A stretch of DNA of 13,071 nt from DATAOG01 sp046727895 (lineage in GTDB: Bacteria > Pseudomonadota > Alphaproteobacteria > Geminicoccales > Geminicoccaceae). The translations under genes were made by a program, and so were the position numbers. Under the pieces are notes generated by a model, which was not told the origin of the DNA, made no database searches, and saw nothing but the letters and a program-made list of their open reading frames with translations. The stretch lies in assembly GCA_046727895.1 (NCBI GenBank), contig JBKPDM010000272.1, positions 1 through 13,071 of the forward strand, written 5' to 3'. Position 1 is the stretch's first letter. Every line of letters begins with the position of its first letter. Positions 5,252 to 12,600 of the stretch are shown in pieces.

Positions 5252-6780
5252 TCGGCCCCGAATTCGCGCCGCAGGATGGCCCGGGCGAGCGCCCCGATCT
5301 CGCCGGCGAGTGGCCGGTCCTCGGTGAGGAAGGCACCGTAGCGCCGGACTTCGCGCAGAGCTGCCGCCAGTCGCGGACTGGTCTCGAGCGGGCGCCTGAG
5401 CTCGATGCCCTGAGCGGCGGCGAGCAGCTCGATCGCGATGATGTGGGCCGCGTTCTCGACCATCTCGAGCAGGCGCCGCGCGGCGTAGGTCGCCATGCTG
5501 ACGTGGTCCTCCTGGTTGGCCGAGGTCGGCCGGCTGTCGATCGCGACCGCGTGCGCGAGGTGCTGGTTCTCGCTCGCCAGGGCGGCAGCTGCGATCTGCG
5601 GGAGCATGAAGCCGGAATTGAGGCCGGGCGCGGGGGTCAGGAAGGCCGGCAGGCCGCTCAGGCCGGCATCGGTCAGGAGCGCGATCCGCCGCTCGGCGAG
5701 CGAGCCGATCTCGGCCAGCGCGAGCGCGATCTGATCGGCCGCGAAGGCGACCGGCTCGCCGTGGAAGTTGCCGCCGGAGAGGATCGCCTCGTCGTCCGCG
5801 AGGACCAGCGGGTTGTCGGAGACGCCGTTCGCCTCGCGCTCGAGGGTGGCCCCGGCGCTCTCGAGCAGCTCGAGACAGGCCCCCATGACCTGCGGCTGGC
5901 AGCGCAGGCTGTAGGGGTCCTGCACGTGCTCGCACTCGATCAGATGGGAGGCGCGGATGGCGCTGCCGGCGAGCAGGCCCGCGAGCCGCCCGGCGACCCG
6001 GATCTGGCCCGGCTGGCCGCGCACGCGGTTGAGCCGGGGATCGAACGGCACGTCGCTGCCGAGCGCCGCGTCGACGCTCATCGCGCCAGCGATCAGCGCG
6101 GCATCGAAGACGGCGGCGGCGCCAAACCAGCCGGCCAGCGCGAGCGCGCTCGAGACCTGAGTCCCGTTGAGCAGCGCGAGCCCCTCCTTGGCGGCCAGGG
6201 TCAGGGGCGCCGCGCCGACCGCGCCAAGGACGTCGACAGCCGGCTGTGCCCGGCCGGCGTGACGGATCTCGCCCTGGCCCAGGAGGCAGCCGGCGAGATG
6301 GGCGAGCGGGGCGAGGTCGCCCGAGGCGCCGACCGAGCCCTTGGCCGGGATCACCGGCAGAGCGTCGTGGTCGAGGAGTGTCACGAGAAGCTCGATCGTC
6401 TCGCGCCGCACGCCGGAATAGCCGCGGGCGAGACTCGCCGCCTTGAGCGCGAGGACCAGTCGAACCACCGGGTGGGGCAGGGCAGGGCCGATGCCGCACA
6501 TGTGCGAGAGCACCAGGCGCCGCTGCAGCTCCTCGATCTGATCGGCGGAGATCCGCGTGGTCGCGAGCTTGCCGAAGCCGGTGTTGACGCCGTACACGGC
6601 GGCCTCGCCCCGCGCCGCCCGCCCGACCACCCGCGCCGCCCCGTCGACCAGTGGCCAGCACGAGGCGGCGAGCATCACGCGCACCGGTCCGGCCATGATC
6701 CGGCGGAGCTGGGTCAGGCTGAGCTCAGCCGGGGTCAGCGTAACGACGCGATCTGGGCTCACGTCCGGGGTCTCTGCCAC
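5233..6780 (-). CDS. hutH: Histidine ammonia-lyase
   Basis: HutH removes ammonia from L-histidine to give urocanate, the first step of histidine degradation. At 515 residues it has family length. The MIO prosthetic group forms from Ala152-Ser153-Gly154 in KGSVGASGDLAPLAH, which is intact. Tyr63 in AVYGVNTGFGKL is the expected catalytic tyrosine. LLNGTQ, SDNPL, GGNFHGEP and NQEDHVSM (with the Glu typical of histidine-specific enzymes) are present. The substrate loop reads LSHMCGIGPAL, where many HALs have SHAAGIG, a mild variation that keeps the His. The start is GTG with GGAGG four bases upstream. No other hut gene is visible. It is transcribed away from glyA and converges with the methyltransferase gene. 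Aromatic-lyase relatives (TAL/PAL) share the fold, but the QEDH motif favours histidine. Confidence 0.95.
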   Translation of the reverse strand: MAETPDVSPDRVVTLTPAELSLTQLRRIMAGPVRVMLAASCWPLVDGAARVVGRAARGEAAVYGVNTGFGKLATTRISADQIEELQRRLVLSHMCGIGPALPHPVVRLVLALKAASLARGYSGVRRETIELLVTLLDHDALPVIPAKGSVGASGDLAPLAHLAGCLLGQGEIRHAGRAQPAVDVLGAVGAAPLTLAAKEGLALLNGTQVSSALALAGWFGAAAVFDAALIAGAMSVDAALGSDVPFDPRLNRVRGQPGQIRVAGRLAGLLAGSAIRASHLIECEHVQDPYSLRCQPQVMGACLELLESAGATLEREANGVSDNPLVLADDEAILSGGNFHGEPVAFAADQIALALAEIGSLAERRIALLTDAGLSGLPAFLTPAPGLNSGFMLPQIAAAALASENQHLAHAVAIDSRPTSANQEDHVSMATYAARRLLEMVENAAHIIAIELLAAAQGIELRRPLETSPRLAAALREVRRYGAFLTEDRPLAGEIGALARAILRREFGADQSLLP

Positions 6781-6781
6781 G

Positions 6782-6894
6782 AAGCCTCCGCCGCCGGCTG
6801 TTCATCGGCTCAGAGCCTAGTGGCGCCGCTACTGTGGAGCAAGCGTCAGGCCCGCCGAGCGCTGGTGCGCCGGACCGTTCTTCAGCGGAGGCTT
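6782..6894. repeat. Perfect 10-bp inverted repeat spanning most of the hutH/glyA spacer
   Basis: AAGCCTCCGC (6782-6791) is the exact reverse complement of GCGGAGGCTT (6885-6894); 93 bases lie between. The left arm, read on the minus strand, holds the hutH ribosome binding site. The right arm touches the -35 candidate of glyA. It may be a pair of regulator sites or a chance repeat in GC-rich DNA. The rest of the 168-bp spacer shows no open frame or RNA that I can support, and only weak hutH promoter boxes. Confidence 0.35.
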
Positions 6895-6921
6895 TGCCGC
6901 GCGAGCCCGGCCAGCTATAGA
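6894..6921 (+). promoter_or_regulatory. Candidate sigma70-type promoter of glyA and the downstream rib cluster
   Basis: TTGCCG (6894-6899) and TATAGA (6916-6921) are spaced by 16 bases and each matches consensus at four of six positions. Transcription would begin near 6928, about 20 bases before the glyA ATG. An AGAGGG ribosome binding site (6939-6944) follows. No other spacer up to the end of the window is longer than 16 bp, so this may drive the whole glyA-to-thiL run. Confidence 0.45.
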
Positions 6922-6948
6922 GGGGCGTCCGCCAAGTTAGAGGGTCCG

Positions 6949-8268
6949 ATGTCGCCAACTCAGCCAGCTTCCGACCTGCAAGCCAGCCCTGTCCGGGGTT
7001 TCTTCGGCCGCTCTCTCGCCCAAGACGATCCCGAGATTGCATCCGCGATCGGCGGGGAGTTGGCGCGTCAGCAGAACCAGATCGAGCTGATCGCGTCGGA
7101 GAACATCGTGAGCCCGGCGGTGCTGGAGGCCCAGGGTTCGGTGCTGACCAACAAATACGCCGAGGGCTATCCGGGCAAACGCTACTACGGCGGCTGCGAA
7201 TACGTCGACGTCGCCGAAGCGCTCGCGATCGAGCGGGCGAAGCGCCTGTTCGGCTGCCGCTTCGCCAACGTCCAGCCGCACAGTGGTGCGTCGGCCAACC
7301 TCGCCGTGCTGTTCGCGCTCGCAAAGCCCGGCGACGTCATTCTCGGCATGTCGCTCGCCGCCGGGGGCCATCTCACCCACGGCGCGCCGCCCAACTTCTC
7401 GGGCAAGTGGTTCCAGGCGATCGGCTACGGCGTGCGCCGCCAGGACCACCGGATCGACCTCGACCAGGTGCGGGATCTCGCCCGCGAGCATCGGCCGCGG
7501 CTGATCATCGCCGGCGGCTCGGCCTATCCGCCGATCATCGATTTCGCGGCATTTCGGGCGATCGCCGACGAGGTCGACGCTCATCTCATGGTCGACATGG
7601 CCCATTTCGCGGGCCTGGTCGCAGCTGGCGTCCACCCAAGCCCGTTCCCGCACGCCCATGTGGTCACCAGCACGACCCACAAGACGCTGCGTGGCCCGCG
7701 CGGCGGCCTGATCCTGGCCGACGACGAGGCGATCGGGAAGAAGATCAACTCGGCGGTGTTCCCCGGCTTGCAGGGCGGGCCGCTGATGCACGTGATCGCC
7801 GCCAAGGCGGTGGCCTTCGGCGAGGCGCTCCGGCCCGACTTCAAGCTCTACGGTCGCCAGGTGGTCGACAACGCCAAGGCGCTCGCCGAGGCGATCGCCG
7901 AGGCCGGCCTCGATCTGGTCGCTGGCGGCACCGACACGCATCTGATGCTGGTCGACCTGCGGCGCATGGGTCTGACCGGCCGGGCGGCCGAAGCGAGCCT
8001 CGAGCGCGCGCACATCACCTGCAACAAGAACGGCATCCCCTTCGACCCCGCGCTCCCGACCGTGACCTCGGGTATCCGGCTCGGCAGCCCGGCCGCCACC
8101 ACACGCGGCTTCGGCGTGGTCGAGTTTCAGAAGACCGGCCGGCTGATCGCCAAGGTGCTGCGCGGCCTGGTCGCCCACCCGGACGACAACGGCGCCACCG
8201 AGACCGCGGTCCGGGCCGAGGTGGAGGCGCTCTGCGCCCGCTTCCCGATCTACGCCGGCCTGGCTTAG
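6949..8268 (+). CDS. glyA: Serine hydroxymethyltransferase
   Basis: GlyA is a cytoplasmic PLP enzyme that converts serine and tetrahydrofolate to glycine and 5,10-methylene-tetrahydrofolate, feeding purine, thymidylate and methionine synthesis. It has 439 residues, the usual size. Signatures are QIELIASENIVSPAVLEAQGS (44-64), TNKYAEGYPGKRYYGGCEYVD (67-87), QPHSGASAN (109-117), GGHLTHG (139-145) and MVDMAHFAGLVAAG (214-227). The cofactor lysine is Lys245 in TSTTHKTLRGPRGG, and SGIRLGSPAATTRG lies at 374-387. The ATG at 6949 is supported by AGAGGG four bases upstream; the longer open frame to the left is antisense to hutH and is not coding. nrdR starts 16 bp after its stop, the usual alphaproteobacterial order. 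Confidence 0.98.
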   Translation: MSPTQPASDLQASPVRGFFGRSLAQDDPEIASAIGGELARQQNQIELIASENIVSPAVLEAQGSVLTNKYAEGYPGKRYYGGCEYVDVAEALAIERAKRLFGCRFANVQPHSGASANLAVLFALAKPGDVILGMSLAAGGHLTHGAPPNFSGKWFQAIGYGVRRQDHRIDLDQVRDLAREHRPRLIIAGGSAYPPIIDFAAFRAIADEVDAHLMVDMAHFAGLVAAGVHPSPFPHAHVVTSTTHKTLRGPRGGLILADDEAIGKKINSAVFPGLQGGPLMHVIAAKAVAFGEALRPDFKLYGRQVVDNAKALAEAIAEAGLDLVAGGTDTHLMLVDLRRMGLTGRAAEASLERAHITCNKNGIPFDPALPTVTSGIRLGSPAATTRGFGVVEFQKTGRLIAKVLRGLVAHPDDNGATETAVRAEVEALCARFPIYAGLA

Positions 8269-8284
8269 CCAGGCGAGATTCGCC

Positions 8285-8791
8285 GTGCGCTGTCCCTTCT
8301 GCGGCTCGGACGACAATCAGGTCAAGGACTCGCGCCCGGTCGAGGAGGGCGGGGCGGTGCGCCGGCGCCGGCAGTGCAACGCCTGCGGTGCCCGCTTCAC
8401 CACCTTCGAGCGGATCCAGCTGCGCGAGCTGACCGTGATCAAGCGCGACGGCCGCCGGGTGCCATTCGATCGCGAGAAGTTCAAGCGCTCGATCATGATC
8501 GCGACGCGCAAGCGCGGCGTCGACGAGGAGCGGATCGAACGCCTGGTCAACGGTATCGTGCGCGAGGTCGAGATCACCGGCGAGACCGAGATCGACGCCA
8601 AGCGTCTCGGGGCGCTGGCGATGAAGCGGCTCGCCGAGCTCGATCAGGTGGCCTACGTCCGCTTCGCTTCGGTCTATCAGGAGTTCACCGGTGCCAAGGA
8701 CTTCGAGCGGTTCATCGCGCGCATGACCAGCGAGACCGAAGCCGAGGACGCTGCTGCCGCCCGACCCGATGCCGATGCCGCTGCTGGATGA
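8285..8791 (+). CDS. nrdR: Transcriptional repressor NrdR
   Basis: NrdR represses ribonucleotide reductase operons by binding paired NrdR boxes, and senses ATP/dATP. The 168-residue protein starts with a zinc ribbon (Cys3, Cys6, Cys31, Cys34). A basic stretch RRRRQ lies just before the second pair, and an ATP-cone runs over about residues 49-139 (VIKRDGRRVPFDREKFKRS near its start, VAYVRFASVY near its end). The tail after about residue 148 is Ala/Glu/Asp-rich and adds some 15 residues to the usual length. The start is GTG at 8285, giving the canonical MRCPFC, with AGGCGAG upstream. Its last 23 bases overlap the ribD start, suggesting coupled translation. No nrd gene is in the window, so its targets lie elsewhere. 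Confidence 0.97.
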   Translation: MRCPFCGSDDNQVKDSRPVEEGGAVRRRRQCNACGARFTTFERIQLRELTVIKRDGRRVPFDREKFKRSIMIATRKRGVDEERIERLVNGIVREVEITGETEIDAKRLGALAMKRLAELDQVAYVRFASVYQEFTGAKDFERFIARMTSETEAEDAAAARPDADAAAG

Positions 8792-9980
8792 GGGCGACGC
8801 GCATTTCATGGCGCTGGCGCTCCGTCTGGCGGGCCGCGGCCTTGGCCGCACCTGGCCGAACCCGGCTGTCGGCTGCGTGGTGGTCAAGGACGGCCGCATC
8901 GTCGGCCGCGGCTGGACCCAGCCGGGCGGGCGGCCGCACGCCGAAGTCGAGGCGCTGAGGCGGGCCGGCGATCAGGCGCTCGGCGCCACCGTCTACGTCA
9001 GCCTCGAACCCTGCGCCCACTACGGCCGCACGCCGCCCTGCACCATGGCGCTGCTCCACGCCGGCGTGCGCCGGGTCGTGGCCGCGATCCAGTGCGCCGA
9101 CCGGCGGGTCGACGGCAAGGGTATCGCGCAGTTGCGCCAGGCGGGGGTCGAGGTGACGCTCGGCCTGATGCGCGCCGAGGCCGAGGCCCTGAATGCCGGG
9201 TTCTTTCTCAGGGAACGAAACGGGCGGCCTCTGGTCACGCTCAAGCTCGCGACCTCGCTCGATGGCCGGATCGCGACCCGCTCCGGGGCGAGCCAGTGGA
9301 TCACGGGCGAGGAGGCGCGCGCCCGGGCCCACTGGCTGCGCGCGACCCACGACGCCATCATGATCGGCAGCGGCACGGCGCTCGCTGACGACCCATCGCT
9401 CACCTGCCGTCTGCCGGGGCTCGAGGACCGCTCGCCCGTGCGGGTCGTGCTCGACGGCCGTCTGCGCTTGCCCGAGACCGCCCGGCTCGCGCTGACCGCC
9501 AATGAAGTGCCGACCTGGCTCGTGACCCGGCGGCCCGCCGGCCCGCGCGATCGCGTCGAGGCGTTGCGCCGGCTCGGCGTCGAGCTGATCGAGGTCAAGG
9601 CGGACCGCGGCGGCGGTCTCGCCCTGGATGAAGTCCTGGCGGTCCTGGCCGGGCGCGGCATCACGCGGGTCCTGGTCGAAGGCGGCGCCCGACTGGCGAC
9701 CGCCCTGTTGCGCCGGCGCCTGATCGACCGCCTGGTCTGGTCTCAGGCGCCGATGATCATCGGCGGCGATGGCCTGGCGGCAATCGGCGCGCTCGGGATC
9801 GAGACGATCGCCGAGGCGATCCGCCTTGCGCGCTCGGGCAGTGAGACGCTGGCGCAGGATGCGCTCCACGCTTATATCGTCGAGTCTCGGGGGGAAGGAT
9901 GTTCACCGGAATCATCACCGACGTCGGTCGGATCGTCGAGGTCGCCGAGGACCGCGCCGAGAACGGCGGCCGGCGGCTGA
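8769..9980 (+). CDS. ribD: Bifunctional pyrimidine deaminase/reductase RibD
   Basis: RibD performs steps two and three of riboflavin synthesis: deamination of the pyrimidine made by GTP cyclohydrolase II, then NADPH-dependent reduction of the ribosyl chain. The deaminase domain (about 10-150) has zinc ligands His57 (with Glu59, PHAEVEAL), Cys82 and Cys91 in LEPCAHYGRTPPC. The reductase domain (about 155-372) has TLKLATSLDGRIA, SGTALADDP, VRVVLDGRLRLP and VLVEGGARLATALL. The usual end is near LHAYIVE (366-372). Here the frame carries on for 31 Ser/Pro/Arg-rich residues (GEGCSPESSPTSVGSS and more) by reading into ribE out of frame, an 82-bp overlap. That tail is odd and may be neutral or the result of stop loss. 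Start 8769 overlaps nrdR; ATG 8775 is an alternative. Confidence 0.95.
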   Translation: MPMPLLDEGDAHFMALALRLAGRGLGRTWPNPAVGCVVVKDGRIVGRGWTQPGGRPHAEVEALRRAGDQALGATVYVSLEPCAHYGRTPPCTMALLHAGVRRVVAAIQCADRRVDGKGIAQLRQAGVEVTLGLMRAEAEALNAGFFLRERNGRPLVTLKLATSLDGRIATRSGASQWITGEEARARAHWLRATHDAIMIGSGTALADDPSLTCRLPGLEDRSPVRVVLDGRLRLPETARLALTANEVPTWLVTRRPAGPRDRVEALRRLGVELIEVKADRGGGLALDEVLAVLAGRGITRVLVEGGARLATALLRRRLIDRLVWSQAPMIIGGDGLAAIGALGIETIAEAIRLARSGSETLAQDALHAYIVESRGEGCSPESSPTSVGSSRSPRTAPRTAAGG

Positions 9981-10507
9981 CCATCGAGACCCGGTTGCCG
10001 CTGGCCGAAATCCCCCTCGGCGGCTCGATCGCCACCTCGGGCATCTGCTTCACCGCGGTCGCCAAGGACGCCGACTGGTTCACCGTCGAGGCCTCGGGCG
10101 CGACGCTCGAGGTGACCACCGCCGGCCGCTGGCAGCAGGGCGAAAGCGTCAACCTCGAGCGCTCGCTCCGGATCGGCGACGAGATGGGTGGCCACATCGT
10201 GTTCGGGCACGTCGATGCGGTCGGCACGGTTCGGGCGCTCGAGCCGGTCGGCGACTCGCACCGTCTCGAGGTCGCCGTGCCGGCGAGCCTCGCCCCCATG
10301 ATCGCCGTCAAGGGCTCGATCGCGGTCGACGGCATCTCGCTCACGGTCAACGAGGTGAGGGGCGCTACTTTCTCCGTCAACATCATCCCCCACTCCTGGC
10401 GCTGCACCAATCTGCCCGAGCGGCGCGTCGGCGACCCCTTGAACATCGAGGTCGACATGCTGGCCCGCTACGTCGCCCGTCAGCTGGCCTTCCGGGCGCA
10501 GGCCTGA
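9899..10507 (+). CDS. ribE: Riboflavin synthase alpha subunit
   Basis: The enzyme dismutates two 6,7-dimethyl-8-ribityllumazine molecules to riboflavin and the pyrimidine precursor. The gene is also called ribC in some species. At 202 residues it holds the two lumazine-binding barrel repeats, about 1-97 and 98-190. It starts with the diagnostic MFTGII. Repeat 1 has GSIATSGICFTAV (42-54), which departs from the common SVAVNGVCLTV text at the Val-Asn position. Repeat 2 has GGHIVFGHVDAVG (97-109), GSIAVDGISLTVNEV (139-153) and NIIPHSWRCTNL (161-172). The purine-rich GGGGGGAAGG (9889-9898) directly before the ATG supplies the ribosome binding site. The gene starts inside ribD and ends seven bases before ribB. 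Confidence 0.96.
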   Translation: MFTGIITDVGRIVEVAEDRAENGGRRLTIETRLPLAEIPLGGSIATSGICFTAVAKDADWFTVEASGATLEVTTAGRWQQGESVNLERSLRIGDEMGGHIVFGHVDAVGTVRALEPVGDSHRLEVAVPASLAPMIAVKGSIAVDGISLTVNEVRGATFSVNIIPHSWRCTNLPERRVGDPLNIEVDMLARYVARQLAFRAQA

Positions 10508-10514
10508 GCTTCGC

Positions 10515-11645
10515 ATGGACGCGATGTCGTTCGCCGATTTCCTCTCCTCGATCGACGAGATCGTCGAGGACGCGAAGGCGGGCCGGATGTTCGTTCTGGT
10601 CGACGACGAGAGCCGCGAAAACGAGGGTGACCTGGTCATCCCGGCCGAGCACTGCAACGCCGAAGCGATCAATTTCATGGCCAAGCACGGCCGCGGCCTG
10701 ATCTGTCTGGCCCTGTCCAGACGTCGGGTCGAGGGGCTCGGCCTGCCGCTGATGGCGCACGGCAACGAATCGCGCCTCTCGACCGCGTTCACGGTCAGCA
10801 TCGAGGCGCGCGAGGGCATCACGACCGGCATCTCCGCCGCCGATCGGGCGCGCACCATCCGGGTCGCGATCGATCCCAAATCGACCCGCGCCGATCTGGC
10901 CACGCCAGGGCACATCTTCCCGCTGATGGCGCGCGAGGGCGGCGTGCTGGTGCGCGCCGGCCACACCGAGGCGGCGGTCGACATCGCCAGGCTCGCCGGG
11001 CTCGACCCTTCGGGCGTGGTCTGTGAGATCATGAACGACGACGGCACCATGGCGCGGCTGCCGGACCTGGTCGCCTTCGCCCAGCGCCACGGCCTCAAGG
11101 TCGCCAAGATCGCCGATCTGATCTCCTACCGGCTGAGCCGCGACCGGCTGGTCGAGCGCGACCTCGCGACCACGCTCCACACCCGCTTCGCCGGCGACTT
11201 CCGGCTGCAGATCTACACCAACGTGCTGACCGGGGTGGAGCATCTCGCCCTGGTCAAGGGTGATCTCGAGGTGCCCGGCCCGGTGCTGGTCCGGGTCCAC
11301 GCGCTCAACGTCCTGGAGGATGTGCTCGGCGAGGACAACGACGGGCGCGGCGGCCAGCTGCGCGCCGCCATGGAGGTGATCAACTCGGCCGGCCGCGGCG
11401 TGCTGGTGTTGATCCGCGAGCCGTCGCCGACCAGCATCTCGGATCGGATCAAGGCGCGTCTCGGGCACCCCGTGGTCGGTACGCCGCCGCTGCGCGATTA
11501 CGGGATTGGCGCGCAGATTCTCAAGGACCTCGGCGTCAGCGACATGATTCTTCTGTCCAACACCGAGCGCCCGATCATCGGGCTCGAGGGCTATGGCCTG
11601 CGCGTGGTCGAGCAGCGCCATCTGACGCCGCGGGGCGGCGCGTGA
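10515..11645 (+). CDS. ribB: 3,4-dihydroxy-2-butanone 4-phosphate synthase fused to a non-catalytic RibA-like domain (RibBX type)
   Basis: The N-terminal half (about 1-205) is a complete RibB, which converts ribulose 5-phosphate to dihydroxybutanone phosphate for lumazine synthesis. It has LVDDESRENEGDLVIPAE (28-45) with the metal and acidic loop, TTGISAADRARTI (103-115), TPGHIFPL (130-137) and RAGHTEAAVDIARLAG (147-162). The C-terminal half (about 210-370) is RibA-shaped, but the zinc site is gone. Aligned to the canonical VRVHSECLTGD...RCDCG segment, the three cysteines are Asn265, Asp276 and Arg278. The GRNIG-type substrate motif is also replaced (REPSPTSISDRIKARL, 301-316). GTP cyclohydrolase II activity is therefore not expected. 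RibB-RibX fusions of this kind are known in Proteobacteria. ATG 10524 is an alternative start. Its stop overlaps the ribH start. Confidence 0.95.
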   Translation: MDAMSFADFLSSIDEIVEDAKAGRMFVLVDDESRENEGDLVIPAEHCNAEAINFMAKHGRGLICLALSRRRVEGLGLPLMAHGNESRLSTAFTVSIEAREGITTGISAADRARTIRVAIDPKSTRADLATPGHIFPLMAREGGVLVRAGHTEAAVDIARLAGLDPSGVVCEIMNDDGTMARLPDLVAFAQRHGLKVAKIADLISYRLSRDRLVERDLATTLHTRFAGDFRLQIYTNVLTGVEHLALVKGDLEVPGPVLVRVHALNVLEDVLGEDNDGRGGQLRAAMEVINSAGRGVLVLIREPSPTSISDRIKARLGHPVVGTPPLRDYGIGAQILKDLGVSDMILLSNTERPIIGLEGYGLRVVEQRHLTPRGGA

Positions 11646-12106
11646 ACGGCGGACATCCAACCGGCGGCCGGCCGCCCGGTGATCAGCCGCACCTCCTGAT
11701 CGTCGAGGCGCGCTTCTACGACGAGATCGCCGATCGCCTGCTCGATGGTGCGAGCCGTGCGCTCCGGGCGGCCGGCGCCACGTTCGACAAGGTCACCGTG
11801 CCGGGCGCGCTCGAGGTGCCGGCTGCGATTCGCCTCGCGCTCGACACCGGCCTGTACGACGCCTATGTCGCGCTCGGTTGCGTGATCCGGGGCCAGACCA
11901 GCCACTATGACATCGTCGCCGGCGAGAGCGCGCGCGGCCTGACCGAGCTCGCGGTGCACCACCGCGCCCTGATCGGCAACGGCATCCTGACCACGGACAA
12001 TGGCAATCAGGCGCACGCGCGCGCCGATCCGGACGGCAAGGACAAGGGCGGTGGTGCCGCCCGCGCCGCGCTCGCGCTGTTGCAGCTGAAGGCGTGCTTT
12101 CGGTGA
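11642..12106 (+). CDS. ribH: 6,7-dimethyl-8-ribityllumazine synthase
   Basis: RibH condenses the RibD-derived pyrimidine with dihydroxybutanone phosphate to lumazine, the substrate of RibE, and normally assembles into pentamers or larger shells. The 154-residue protein has IVEARFYDEIADRLLDGA (20-37), VPGALEVPAAI (53-63) and ALGCVIRGQTSHYDIVAGES (77-96). His88 is the catalytic histidine, and the C-terminal GNGILTTDNGNQAHARAD (112-129) and KDKGGGAARAAL follow. The first 16 residues, Gly/Pro-rich, are an unstructured extension. The start is GTG at 11642 sharing four bases (GTGA) with the ribB stop, and its TGA shares a base with the nusB ATG, so translation is probably coupled at both ends. Confidence 0.97.
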   Translation: MNGGHPTGGRPPGDQPHLLIVEARFYDEIADRLLDGASRALRAAGATFDKVTVPGALEVPAAIRLALDTGLYDAYVALGCVIRGQTSHYDIVAGESARGLTELAVHHRALIGNGILTTDNGNQAHARADPDGKDKGGGAARAALALLQLKACFR

Positions 12107-12588
12107 TGACCCGGCGGCGCGCCGCCCGCTTCGGCGCGATTCAGGCGCTGTTCCAGATCGAGCTCTCGGGAGCCGACGTCGAGGCGGTGATCGCCGAGTT
12201 CCAGGCGCATCGCCTGGCCGACCTGCTCGAGCCGCTGGAGGGGAGCGGACCCGCGCCCAGCGTCGACCGGGAATGGTTTGCGGCGCTGACGCGCGGCGCC
12301 TGGCAGCGGGCGCCCGAGCTCGATCCGCTGATCGAGGCGACGCTGGCTGAAGGCTGGACGCTCGCCCGGGCTGGTTACCTGCTGCGCGCGTGCCTGCGGG
12401 CCGGCGCGTTCGAGCTCGCCGCGCGACCCGACGTCCCGGTGCGGGTCGTGATCAACGAATACATCGAGCTGGCCCACGTCTTTCTCAGCAGGGACGAGGC
12501 CGGATTCGTCAACGCTGTGCTCGATCGGCTGGCCCGACAGCTGCGCCCGGGCACCGAGCCGAGTGCGGCGGCGCCGGCCTGCGCCTGA
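12106..12588 (+). CDS. nusB: Transcription antitermination protein NusB
   Basis: NusB pairs with NusE (ribosomal protein S10) on boxA RNA to support rRNA antitermination. The protein has 160 residues from ATG 12106. It opens with a basic arm, TRRRAARFGAIQALFQIEL (2-20), close to the family ARxxAVQALYQ. It ends with RVVINEYIELAHVFLSRDEAGFVNAVLDRLARQLRP, a well conserved C-terminal helix block. Upstream in-frame starts GTG 12103 and GTG 12094 are possible. ATG is preferred because it forms a TGATG junction with ribH and gives the usual N-terminus, though the AAGG at 12089-12092 is better spaced for GTG 12103. A ribH-nusB-thiL order is common in Proteobacteria. Confidence 0.94.
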   Translation: MTRRRAARFGAIQALFQIELSGADVEAVIAEFQAHRLADLLEPLEGSGPAPSVDREWFAALTRGAWQRAPELDPLIEATLAEGWTLARAGYLLRACLRAGAFELAARPDVPVRVVINEYIELAHVFLSRDEAGFVNAVLDRLARQLRPGTEPSAAAPACA

Positions 12589-12600
12589 GGACCGCGACCC

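Noticed and set aside
4301..6661. A 786-codon open frame on the minus strand
   Set aside because: It overlaps hutH in another frame and the methyltransferase gene on the opposite strand, and is Arg/Ala/Gly-rich; a shadow of hutH.
5443..8268. A 941-codon open frame on the plus strand
   Set aside because: Only the last 439 codons, from ATG 6949, are real (glyA). The front part is antisense to hutH and open because of GC-rich codon use.
8712..9869. Long minus-strand frames under ribD, ribE and ribB
   Set aside because: They mirror well-supported plus-strand genes, and their composition is typical of antisense frames in GC-rich DNA.
10508..10514. FMN riboswitch before ribB or elsewhere in the rib cluster
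   Set aside because: The genes are separated by seven bases here and overlap elsewhere, so there is no room for the element. The glyA leader is also too short.
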